A DNA stretch of 10,893 nt. It comes from Cephalothrix spiralis (lineage: Eukaryota > Nemertea > Palaeonemertea > Archinemertea > Cephalotrichidae). The stretch spans positions 1-10,893 of the forward strand of contig JAUCNG010389812.1 of the NCBI GenBank assembly GCA_032353305.1. Reading direction: 5' to 3'. Below are positions 1 to 6,683 of this stretch, in pieces; within the stretch, counting starts at the first letter, position 1; every line of letters starts with the position of its first letter. A program made the translations under genes and the position numbers. Under the pieces are notes generated by a model that worked only from the letters and a program-made list of their open reading frames with translations, had not been told where the DNA came from and made no database searches.

Positions 1-452
1 GATATTTCGTTCAACCTTGGACGAATTTTCTTCCAAGAAGTGAGTCAGAAGTTAAAAATTTATCCGATCAAAAATAATATTTTACATTCAAAAATAAAAT
101 TTTACAATGAAGGATCTTTTGAAATTACATGTAAATTTAAATAATCTAAATTGAAATTATTGTTTATCATTGACGAATAAAATCTTGGCATACATTAATT
201 TAAATTGAACATTGGAGATTTTTCTTGTTGCAAATTTTTATAATTGAAGGTACTTTATAAAACTTTTGGCATGGATTTTTTATTTTTGACATATATTTTA
301 TCGTTTTGCATGTTATTATTTTTTCTTGCATTCAATTTTCATCAAATGTTGATACATTTAAATTGTTTTGAATAGAAAAAAATGTTTTGAATAAAATTAT
401 TTAGGTCTTGTAATTTTTGCCGCTTTGGCATTCCATAGAATATGGAATTTTT
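1..452. other. T-rich non-coding stretch
   Basis: No gene is visible here. The + strand is strikingly rich in T from about 150 onward, with long T runs and few C residues. A short direct repeat lies at 69-86 and 89-106 (period 20, CAAAAATAATATTTTACA against CAAAAATAAAATTTTACA, one mismatch). A small hairpin with 7-bp arms (ATTCCAT/ATGGAAT) lies at 430-448, just before the tandem repeat that follows. No open frame of useful length and no RNA gene is seen. Confidence 0.6.
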
Positions 453-850
453 CTTAGGGTCATAAAAATTTTTTAATTCTTGGGATTTTTTTTGTTTTTT
501 TTTAATCTTCAAGATTTGTTTTGGTTATTATTATTTGGGATTTATTATGATCTATAATCTTGTCCGCGAAGATAGGATTCCGCGTTTCATCGATCAGACT
601 GCTACGGTCTGCGGTTGGTCCGTGGTCCGCAAGTCCGCGTTTTTCTAAGGATCATAAGATTTTTTAGGTTTTTTTAATGTTTTGGGGGATATTGGGATTA
701 TTTGTTCTTCAAGATTTTTTGGGGAATTATTATTTGGGATTTATAATGATCTATAATCTGGTCAGTGCAGCGGAGAGATGATTCCGCGTTTCATCGATCA
801 GACTGCTTCGTTCTGCGGTGGTTCCGTGGTCCGCAAGTCCGCGTTTTTTC
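453..850 (+). repeat. Two-copy tandem repeat of about 200 bp with CG-rich core
   Basis: Two consecutive units, about 453-644 and 645-850, share the same order of blocks. These are a start like CTTAGGGTCATAA / CTAAGGATCATAA, a T-rich stretch, TCTTCAAGAT (506 and 706, exactly 200 bases apart), TATTTGGGATTTAT, TGATCTATAATCT, then a CG-rich core. The core contains GATTCCGCGTTTCATCGATC and CCGTGGTCCGCAAGTCCGCG. Its last block is offset by 204 bases, so the units differ by small indels. The two units differ most between TATAATCT and GATTCCGCG. The CG-rich core stands out from the A/T-rich surroundings. A further CCGCGTTTCAGACT at about 850-863 looks like a partial restart of the core. Function is unknown; it could be a local duplication or part of a longer satellite or element. 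Confidence 0.85.
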
Positions 851-863
851 CGCGTTTCAGACT

Positions 864-1550
864 TCTGCTTTTTTGCTTGTCCATATAGAAACAAACAAAA
901 CGTCTACAGATTGCCATTTCTTTCTGTCGTGATCGATGCCGGAGCTGCTTTTCATTGACTTCGTGCTACGACAAAAGTGTTTGTATTCACCTTAATATAC
1001 TTGATAATGAGGTTCACCTTTATGTATGCGAATTGCTTATCCATGTTTATAGATGATGAAGTCTAATCTTCTTCGCTCTCACGTTCTGGTTTTATGGACA
1101 TTTGGCACATTGTCAATACGATATTCTATAATGAAAAAGCGAACGCTCGGGACGTGATAAGGTCGCGTAATTGCATTAGACAACAAATTCTTTTTCAGAA
1201 GAGAGAGTCGGTTATTGGGTTACAGTGTTTCGTATTGTAATCCAGCTTACCCACCTATATTGGTCTAGATTCAGTACATTGTAATGTACTTTATTGGTGA
1301 AACCCCTAGTGACGACAAAATGTCAGAGATGTTGTAATTTCTCTGATCAGAATTAATTTGATTGATAGCTGAAATGTCATCCGGTGTGTCACTTGTTTTT
1401 GATTTGAATTTCCAAAGCCCATATAGGAGATCATATAGGTATCGCATTGTATTTAACATCTGTGGTCTTTTTCACATCGTCTATAATCGATAGCCGGTGA
1501 TTCTTATTAGAATCATCCAATCAAATCAATCTTTTGAAAATACACCGTGC
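864..1550. other. No supported gene; unassigned sequence
   Basis: This stretch has mixed composition and no recognisable protein or RNA. A small perfect hairpin AGTACATT-GT-AATGTACT lies at 1273-1290. A 62-codon open frame on the minus strand (1459 to 1271) has no recognised motif. It is closed by an in-frame stop 15 bases upstream of its ATG and ends within this hairpin, so I do not call it. I see no repeat shared with the rest of the window. Confidence 0.4.
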
Positions 1551-1620
1551 CATAAATTATGCATGAAAGTTATATTATATGAGTTTTTACGGATATATAA
1601 GTTTCATGCATAATTATGAG
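1551..1620. repeat. Imperfect palindrome with about 30-bp arms
   Basis: The arms 1551-1580 (starting CATAAATTATGCATGAAA) and 1591-1620 (ending TTTCATGCATAATTATGAG) pair with few mismatches and small bulges across a 10-base spacer. The motif TTATGCATGAAA is the best-matched part. It would form a stable hairpin in single-stranded DNA or RNA. It may be a very short foldback element or the remnant of one. No second copy was found in the window and no target duplication is evident. Confidence 0.7.
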
Positions 1621-1893
1621 CCAAATACGTCACGCGAAAGCAACAACACAAGCGTATTCATCCGCCACTGTGATTATAATTATTTCCATTGATCAATGAT
1701 CGATTAAAGAGATCAAACTTCGTAATCCAATGCACATGATTTTTGAGTATCTACTGATTGATTTAATCGATATCTATAGTCTTTTAGTAGAAAAATACTG
1801 TTTGCGACACTTGAAAATCCTCTAAAACAGTGCACAAATACTGACTTAAATGACTTGAAAATAGTTAAAAATACCCTATAATCTGTTAAATAC
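1621..1893. other. No gene seen between two palindromes
   Basis: Unassigned A/T-rich sequence with a 12-base perfect palindrome CATTGATCAATG at 1687-1698. A 60-codon minus-strand open frame here shows no family features and is treated as chance. Confidence 0.4.
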
Positions 1894-1940
1894 AAGGAGT
1901 ATTACATGCCATTGTCATGACAATGCATGTAATATACCTT
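1894..1940. repeat. Near-perfect 47-bp palindrome
   Basis: The sequence reads AAGGAGTATTACATGCC, then a perfect core ATTGTCATGACAAT, then GCATGTAATATACCTT. The two halves match except for small indels near the ends and one extra C at 1910. There is essentially no spacer, so it would extrude as a cruciform. Such spacerless palindromes are unstable in many cloning hosts and are often the result of a template-switch event or the relic of a foldback element. No other copy was seen in this window. Confidence 0.8.
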
Positions 1941-2630
1941 ATATATCATTACCTTTGAATGGGTGTTATATGATTATTTCTTTAGACGCAATCGACATTA
2001 ACTATAAAGCTTATACAATTTTATATAAAGACTATGAATAAACTCCAGTAGCCAGTTTAACTGGGTTTAACTGTTTCTATGGTCTAAACTTCGGTGTTTT
2101 TATGCGCCGTAAGGAATTAAGGGGCCCTCTTAAACGAAATTCGCTGTTGATAAGCATAGTTCAAAATACAACAAAGGAGGGCGTTAAATACTGGCTCAAA
2201 TAGACACAGACAGCCCGCTTTAATTATGAGCATTTAACCTTAGGCCTGTAGACCTATCCTTATTAAGAGCCAGCATACATGCAATAATTATTCGATATTT
2301 GTGCGTTTAGACATTCATTCCTTGGGTACCCCTAGTTGAAAAGAGCCATGAATGCGATAACGGTTCCAGACCTACTCCTGTGCAGAATCCACCCATTCGT
2401 AAAGTAAAGTATCAGTGTGCAATTATAAAGAAAATATCCTTCACAAGTTCAAAATGACATTTAGTGATCGACCTTGCTTACAATTTTTTTGTTAACAATC
2501 TTTAAGTATGTTTTTGCAAGCCTTGAACTTTTATATTTAGAGTATAGAAAGATACTCTTGACCGTGTTTGCCAGAGCTGCTGCTGCAGTTAGGTGATGAT
2601 CTTCAGCTACAGCTAGTTGACTTACTTAAC
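1941..2630. other. Unassigned sequence, no gene supported
   Basis: About 690 bases without a supported open frame. From about 2040 to 2400 the base composition is more balanced than the flanks and several words recur in inverted form. Examples are ACTGGCTC near 2190 against GAGCCAGC near 2266, and an almost palindromic TTAAGGGGCCCTCTTAA near 2117. GTTTAACTGG/GTTTAACTGT at about 2055-2075 is a 10-base tandem word. This could be the body of an old transposable element, but no ends, tail or coding motif are visible. I do not assign it. Confidence 0.35.
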
Positions 2631-2690
2631 TGCAGTGCAGCATCGATGCTTGCAGTATTAGTGAAAATGGAAGAGAAACATAGAAGTCAT
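2631..2690 (+). repeat. Diverged repeat block, copy 1
   Basis: TGCAGTGCAGCAT at 2631-2643, followed after a 12-base insertion by TATTAGTGAAAATGGAAG and CATAGAAGT, matches the block at 3172-3216 in the same order and orientation. In copy 1 the first word runs into a 12-base palindrome AGCATCGATGCT (2639-2650) that is absent from copy 2. The two copies flank the tRNA-like head at 3011 at some distance. They may be parts of one element family or of an old duplication. Family not recognised. Confidence 0.5.
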
Positions 2691-3010
2691 ACTCTTGTCA
2701 CTGCTTCAGTATGCTAGATCCTACGCTGACGATCTGCACAAAAAATAAACTTCTTTGATTCGCCAATCGTAGAGCAGTATCGTGACGTAGAGAATGGCAC
2801 TCCTATAATTGTATTTAATTGTCTGTGACTCGTGTTAGTCATTATTTCACTACAGCTGGCTTGTGTGTCTGAAGTTTACAACACAATTTCGACGACATAA
2901 TAAGAAATTTACCTTCTTTTAGTCGGAAGCGAGGCCTATTGCCCATTTTGAGTACGCTCTTCTGCGGTTAAAGATTCAAATCAATCAACTATTTCCAGAC
3001 CCAACAGCTA
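2691..3010. other. No gene seen upstream of the tRNA-like head
   Basis: Unassigned sequence. No open frame, repeat or RNA structure that I can support is seen between the repeat block and the tRNA-like segment. Confidence 0.4.
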
Positions 3011-3080
3011 AGATGGTCGAGTGGATAAGGCGTTCGACTGCAGATCCTAGGGTCGCACATTCGGACCCCACTAAGGGAGC
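3011..3080 (+). mobile_element. tRNA-derived SINE head (degenerate, Ser-type tRNA-like)
   Basis: TGGTCGAGTGG at 3014-3024 is a full match to the internal Pol III box A consensus (TRGYNNANNGG). It is followed by ATAAGGCG and GACTGCAGATCC in tRNA order, which resembles the D arm and anticodon region of a type II, serine-like tRNA. The expected box B position, CATTCGGACCC at 3058-3068, keeps the TTCG core but has lost other bases of GGTTCGANTCC. The long variable arm is shortened and acceptor ends do not pair convincingly, so this is not an intact tRNA gene. In animals such heads are usually the 5' part of tRNA-derived SINEs. The body and tail are not clear; a possible body runs on to about 3216. 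An old tRNA pseudogene is the alternative. Confidence 0.55.
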
Positions 3081-3170
3081 AATTTTCTGAGTGAAATTAA
3101 TTATGGCTCATCAGCAACAAGAATGTAGTCAAAGAAAACCAAGGGTATACGTAGATATTGGGACAAGATA

Positions 3171-3216
3171 TTGCAGTGCAGCATATTGGTGAAAACAGAA
3201 GGAAATCATAGAAGTA
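3171..3216 (+). repeat. Diverged repeat block, copy 2
   Basis: TTGCAGTGCAGCAT followed by ATTGGTGAAAACAGAAGGAAA and CATAGAAGTATG corresponds to 2631-2690 without the inserted palindromic segment. It lies about 90 bases downstream of the tRNA-like head, so it could be part of the SINE body. Copy 1 has no recognisable tRNA-like head near it, which argues against that or implies truncation. Confidence 0.45.
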
Positions 3217-3847
3217 TGCAGATAGGTGATGTCACTTATTTGGATACTTCCTTCAGTTTTCTCTACCGGAGATGATGATTCTGTGATGGTAATTTTAGCT
3301 CACGATAGATCAAATTTGACCAATAATCTTTTTTGGTTGATCATGGCAATATCTACTTAGCAAATAAAAATGATATGAAAGATGATATCATCCTATTTTT
3401 CTGATCAATTAACTGTCTATCTAGATAATTCATCAACTGTACAGCCAAACTAGCACACGTTCCACATTGAACACATAATTTCTCACGTATGGCTAATGAA
3501 AAATAATGATAGTTTTGCTTTTGGATAATGATAGCGGTAATGAAATTATATTGATGAATATCAGTATTGATAACTGATAAAGAGAGCAAGTTTGTGAATA
3601 GAAAATGCACTAAATTAGTCTTAAAATCAAATCAGTGTAATATGGAGGGAAGAGCATTGTATCATACTAGAACTCATAAAGAGCTTAAAATGACATTTAT
3701 ATTCGTGCCCGAAAAGTCCGTCGGCGGCGGAAGAAACAAAGTTTTAATTATTTCACCGGTGGGGTCCGAAAACCAAGCAATTAAAAAAAGCCATAATTAT
3801 GCGATATTCCGGTGCATATGAATTGAGTATATTTTGAAAGTATAGGG
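3217..3847. other. No supported gene; overlapping chance ORFs only
   Basis: Two open frames overlap here on opposite strands (minus 3610-3353, plus 3567-3821), each under 90 codons. The plus one opens with TTG and neither has a recognisable domain. A short CG-rich patch, GTCCGTCGGCGGCGGAAG at about 3717-3734, interrupts the A/T-rich background. A 12-base palindrome GATGATATCATC lies at 3381-3392. Nothing here can be named. Confidence 0.4.
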
Positions 3848-4090
3848 CCTCCTAAGAGGTGGCAGCACTAATATTCACCTCTTAGTAACTTTTTGAACTA
3901 AATTTCTCTATAGTCTCTAAAGTCAATATTTGCAATCCTAAAGGTATAATCAGTGTGTGTTATATGTGATGTAATGAAGAAAATAAACTCTCTAGATTAT
4001 CTGGGACCCATCTACAGAGTTCAATTTGGCTGCTGACAGCCTTATGTCTGCCTTAAAAGTGGGTTTTAATAAAAACACCTAAGTAGTATG
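3848..4090 (-). mobile_element. Foldback MITE, truncated copy (one arm plus outer flank)
   Basis: This is a diverged copy of the element at 5886-6263, kept as one full arm. Starting near the loop (GGTGGCAGCACTA, 3859-3871), it runs through TTTGCAATCCTAAAGGTATA, ATCAGTGTGTGTTATATG and AATGAAGAAAATA to the arm end CTCTCTAGATTATC (3988-4001). Beyond that, 4015-4090 (GAGTTCAATTTGGCTGCTGACAG through ACACCTAAGTAGTATG) matches the reverse complement of 5886-5959, so the homology goes past the obvious arm. Only about 15 bases of the opposite arm remain, giving a local 10-bp perfect inverted repeat CTAAGAGGTG/CACCTCTTAG at 3852-3861 and 3876-3885. There is no coding capacity. Confidence 0.85.
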
Positions 4091-4625
4091 AAAATCCGAC
4101 CGTTGCAGAATGCGGTCACGCGATGCATATTGGCATATTTGAGGTGGGGAACATGTCATATAATATAAAGGCGAATTTATCAATAACAAATATTTTACGG
4201 ATTGAATTGCAGTTTTTTGTTTCTAGGAAGAAAAAAAGTTTTTGTATTTTGTAAATTTCGGAGTATATCGATTAGTTGGATTGAACATTTAGTACTTTTT
4301 CGATGAAAATGGCTAAAAACGCTATAAAAAACGTTGTTTTTTCTTCCATCCCTTCTTGTTAGTAATTACATGTAAGTCACAATATGACGTTATCTAATAT
4401 TATGCATTTATTGGGACACCCTGTATATAAAGTTTGGGAGATTTTGATCAAGACCGACCATCTTCAAATTCTTCGAACTGTTGATGAAATTACCATATAG
4501 TTCTAGATTGTGTCAGACCATTGAAATCACTTGTTGATGACTTGGAAATTGATCTAGAAATTAATGAGGTGCCTCTTGCTAGAGGGGAAATATCTTACGA
4601 AATCCATTCTATAATAATCAGAGAA
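4091..4625. other. Unassigned; contains a GGGACACCCTGTATA word
   Basis: No gene is supported. The word TTGGGACACCCTGTATATAA lies at about 4411-4430. GACACCCTGTATA-like words are common in invertebrate DNA transposon ends, but I see no partner end, so this is only a hint. A/T-rich runs with partial inversion (GGAAGAAAAAAAG near 4227 against TTTTTTCTTCC near 4338) are weak. An open frame from about 4488 to 4709 has no ATG and no recognised motif, and its last third is the tandem duplication described next. Confidence 0.35.
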
Positions 4626-4715
4626 CTTTATAGATTTTATTCATATTTCCTTCAACAATTAAATACGCCTTTCTTTATAGATTTTATTCATATTTCCTTC
4701 AACAATTAAATACGC
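4626..4715 (+). repeat. Exact 43-bp tandem duplication (period 47)
   Basis: The 43 bases starting CTTTATAGATTTTATTCATA and ending AAATACGC occur at 4626-4668 and again at 4673-4715 with no mismatch. They are separated by a 4-base remainder (CTTT). Perfect identity amid highly diverged repeats suggests a recent event, or a collapsed or expanded minisatellite. Copy number could vary between individuals. Confidence 0.95.
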
Positions 4716-4791
4716 TTTCGCTTTCTATGCGGACTTTGACACAATACGTAATTATTTAGATATTGTATTTGCCTGTGCCTGTAATAATATG

Positions 4792-4950
4792 ATATAAATA
4801 GACATCTTGGAATCCGGTTTTTTTTTGGACAAGTTTGCGCCTGAGAGTGAATTGACCAAACCGCTCAGCAGTTTAGTCGATTTACTCCGCGCAAAAACAA
4901 GTACGAGAACGAGTAAAAAAAATGCCGTATTCCAAGATGTCCATTTATAT
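4792..4950. mobile_element. 159-bp full-length hairpin MITE
   Basis: Terminal inverted repeats of at least 26 bp pair base for base. 4792-4817 (ATATAAATAGACATCTTGGA onward) faces 4925-4950 (through TTCCAAGATGTCCATTTATAT) with two mismatches. The arms continue into a T run (4818-4827) facing an A run (4915-4922). They resume around GAGAGTGAATTGAC (4843-4856) against GTCGATTTACTC (about 4877-4888), and the loop is near 4860-4875. The whole element therefore folds back on itself. There is no coding capacity; the short open frame crossing it runs out through the right end. The ends are flanked by TA-rich sequence, which fits a TA target, but a precise target duplication cannot be fixed. The right end abuts the next element with one base between. 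Confidence 0.85.
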
Positions 4951-4951
4951 A

Positions 4952-5386
4952 TTTACCACACATTAAATATTTTAAAACTACAATGTATTTAATCTCTTTT
5001 CCTGTGTTCAAACCGATTAAATCATGCCTTTTAAAGCTTAATAAATAATGTCTTTTAAATCATTTAATATATTAAATTATGATTCCTAGTTTGGCAAGTT
5101 CCCAGTCACTAGTGTTTGGCAAGTTCAATGTCAATTTGTGAATTACGCGTTGAGCTTTTAATGACAGATTGTGAGATAGTAATCGATTTTTAATTGATGT
5201 AGTTCAATTTAGTTCGACGATTCAATAATATTTACGGCTCTGATTGGTTGATGGGCATGGCTTAAAATTCATCCGAGCTAATTAAGATCAATTAATATGG
5301 ACGAGAAACGTACAGTTTTTCGTGATAAAACCGTACGTGTAATGAAAGATAAAAATCTCATATTTGACTAATAGATGTGTGGTAAA
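4952..5386 (+). mobile_element. 435-bp dispersed element with short inverted ends, copy A
   Basis: A 12-bp perfect terminal inverted repeat, TTTACCACACAT at 4952-4963 and ATGTGTGGTAAA at 5375-5386, bounds a non-coding element. Its sequence matches 9308-9734 throughout in the same orientation. The best-kept segments are CTTTTAAATCATTTAAT, GACGATTCAATAATATTTAC, CTGATTGGTTGATGGGCAT (5240-5258) and CTAATTAAGATCAATTAATA. Near the right end a hairpin, CGTACAGTTTT (5309-5319) against AAAACCGTACG (5327-5337), is kept in both copies. TTTGGCAAGTTC is present twice (5090 and 5115). Copy A has about 40 bases near 5150-5195 that copy B lacks. It carries no transposase fragment, so it is probably a non-autonomous DNA element; the superfamily is not determined. 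Confidence 0.8.
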
Positions 5387-5885
5387 GTAGTAAAATATAG
5401 ATTCGCTTAATGTTTGTCGTTTTTTGTAACAATAAAATATACATCACAGATCAATGATGATCATCAAATTTCACATTTGTCTGTAAACACATTATGGCTG
5501 TTCTTATTGGTTTTATTGATTCCGTCAAAACGCCAATTGAGACCAAACCGATTCTCGATATCCGGGTTCACATTCACTGAATATTGATAACTGCACCTCG
5601 AGCAATATGTGTGTATTTTGAGTATAATGTCTATATATACGGCTAAACGTAATAAAGACCTTTTGCGGAAACGCTTAAATCGTTTTAGAATATTAATTTT
5701 GGCGACTTTTTGAATTTTTGTCGGACGTGCTTTTTCCAAAAAGCTAAAGTATTTTCGAGTGTGAACATTTTGGTTTATTGTTGCCATTTTGCATTTAGCA
5801 CACTAAGTAACAGCCGGCTTCCAACTTCTTACTAAGCCGCAGTATGGTAAATTAATGTCTGGTTGTTATCGAAACTAAAAAGATG
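5387..5885. other. Unassigned gap with one 107-codon open frame of doubtful meaning
   Basis: Repeats seen elsewhere in the window are absent here. The longest open frame of the window lies on the minus strand (5787 to 5464). Its ATG is in a good animal context (A at -3, G at +4) and the N-terminal half is rich in Lys and Arg, including KRFKRFRKRS near residue 35-44. There is no signal peptide, domain or homologue I recognise, and its length is compatible with chance in DNA of this composition. I see no splice-site or promoter support, so I do not call it a gene. A short GATGATCATC palindrome lies at about 5456-5465. Confidence 0.35.
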
Positions 5886-6263
5886 AGTATAACTTATGGT
5901 GCTTTTTTAAAAACTCACCTTTGAAGCAAAAAAAGACTGTCATCATCAAAATTGAACTCCCTAGATAATCTAGAGACTATATTTTCTTCATTAAATCACA
6001 TAAAACATACTGATTACCTTTTAGATAGCAAATATTGTCTTTAGAAGATCTACAGAAATTTAGTTCAAAAGGTACTAAATGATGGCAGCACTGACAGCTA
6101 TCTTTTCGAAAATGTGGCTGTCAATGCTGCCATCTTTTAGTATCTTTTTTAACCTACCGGGTAATTTTTCTTTATATTTTCTAAAGATAATATTTGCTAT
6201 CTAAAAGGTAATCAGTGTGTGTTATGTGACTTAATGAAGAAAATATATACTCTCTAGATTATC
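5886..6263 (+). mobile_element. Foldback MITE with about 145-bp arms, fuller copy
   Basis: 5964-6098 and 6117-6263 are arms of one long inverted repeat. GATAATCTAGAG (5964-5975) faces CTCTAGATTATC (6252-6263), ATTTTCTTCATTAA faces TTAATGAAGAAAAT, and CTGATTACCTTTTAGATAGC faces GCTATCTAAAAGGTAATCAG. The inner ends GATGGCAGCACTGACAGC (6081-6098) and GCTGTCAATGCTGCCATC (6117-6134) enclose an 18-base loop. The right arm has about 15 extra bases near 6150-6165. On the left, 5886-5959 also matches the outer part of the copy at 3848-4090, so the ancestral element was longer. The right outer part is missing. TTGAACTC occurs directly at 5952-5959 and 6264-6271, immediately outside the inner foldback, and resembles an 8-bp target duplication. 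The homology further left makes that reading uncertain. There is no coding capacity. Confidence 0.85.
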
Positions 6264-6270
6264 TTGAACT

Positions 6271-6407
6271 CGACGCTGATTGGTGGGTTTATTTCTGGAC
6301 ACAGTGATGACGTCACCCGATTGGATATGCTAGCACAATGTCGAGGTATCTGACGGTCGATTTAGAACGTCGGATTTCGAGAGTAAATCGAGATAGCCAT
6401 TTTGGTT
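6271..6407. promoter_or_regulatory. Promoter-like motif cluster (CCAAT, CRE, YY1-like)
   Basis: This CpG-richer interval holds inverted CCAAT words (ATTGG at 6279-6283 and 6320-6324). It also holds a perfect CRE palindrome TGACGTCA at 6308-6315 in GTGATGACGTCACCC, and GCCATTTTGG at 6396-6405, which fits the YY1 core on the reverse strand. NRF1-type sites follow directly at 6415-6426 and 6441-6454. This set of motifs is typical of TATA-less animal promoters. No transcript or first exon can be identified on either side, and the NRF1 sites belong to a dispersed repeat, so this is a motif observation and not a proven promoter. Confidence 0.3.
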
Positions 6408-6536
6408 CGAAAAATGCGCATGTGCGGTCGAGTTTTAGGGTTGCGCATGCGCAATTGGCAAAACTAACAGCGGATTCCAGTAAGATAGGGCATGTTTCTA
6501 TCCGTATGTAAATCAGCTGTTATTACCGAGTAAAGG
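6408..6536 (-). repeat. NRF1-motif repeat, inverted copy
   Basis: Read on the minus strand this matches 7343-7480 and 8455-8570. Shared blocks are GATAGAAACATGCCC, a short T/C stretch, GCGCATGCGCAACCCTAAAA, CGACCGCACATGCGCATTT and TCGAA. It carries a 14-base perfect palindrome TTGCGCATGCGCAA (6441-6454), a full match to the NRF1 consensus YGCGCAYGCGCR, and TGCGCATGTGCG (6415-6426) with one mismatch. Beyond about 6408 (minus-strand downstream) it diverges from the other copies. It faces the next copy head to head around a centre near 6541. Confidence 0.8.
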
Positions 6537-6544
6537 AGTAAACG

Positions 6545-6683
6545 CCTTTAATAATAACCATGTAACGTCTGATTTTACGTCATATAAAAAAAACCTGAAC
6601 CGGCTGTTATTTTACGTAATTTTCAGGAAATGATGTCTGGATGTCATAGATCAAAACCACCAAAGGGTTTTTTTGGTCAACAA
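6545..6683 (+). repeat. NRF1-motif repeat, core-deleted copy
   Basis: 6545-6582 (CCTTTAATAATAACCATGTA onward, then GATTTTACGTCAT) matches 7343-7376. 6618-6666 (AATTTTCAGGAAATGATGTC onward, CAAAACCACCAAAGG) matches 7509-7557. The intervening 115 bases or so that hold the NRF1-like sites in other copies are replaced by about 35 unrelated bases. The beginning pairs with the inverted copy to its left: GTTATTA..AAAGG at 6519-6536 against CCTTT..TAATAAC at 6545-6558, loop AGTAAACG. Together they form a palindromic element. The end GGGTTTT is shared with the copy at 8455. Confidence 0.75.

Noticed and set aside
1271-1459. 62-codon minus-strand open frame, protein-like composition at its C-terminal end
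   Set aside because: No recognised motif, in-frame stop just upstream of the ATG, and no convincing polypyrimidine tract before a possible splice acceptor. It ends within a short palindrome.
3011-3080. Intact tRNA gene
   Set aside because: Box B is degraded, the variable arm is shortened and the acceptor stem does not pair well. A SINE head or pseudogene fits better.
3353-3821. Overlapping open frames on both strands
   Set aside because: Both are short and without domain signals, and the plus-strand frame needs a TTG start. Chance frames are expected at this length.
4488-4709. Plus-strand open frame through the 43-bp duplication
   Set aside because: No ATG start, and part of the frame is the tandem duplication; the remainder resembles no family I know.
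4807-4992. Plus-strand open frame of 61 codons
   Set aside because: It crosses the 159-bp hairpin element and the start of the next element, so it is a by-product of non-coding repeats.
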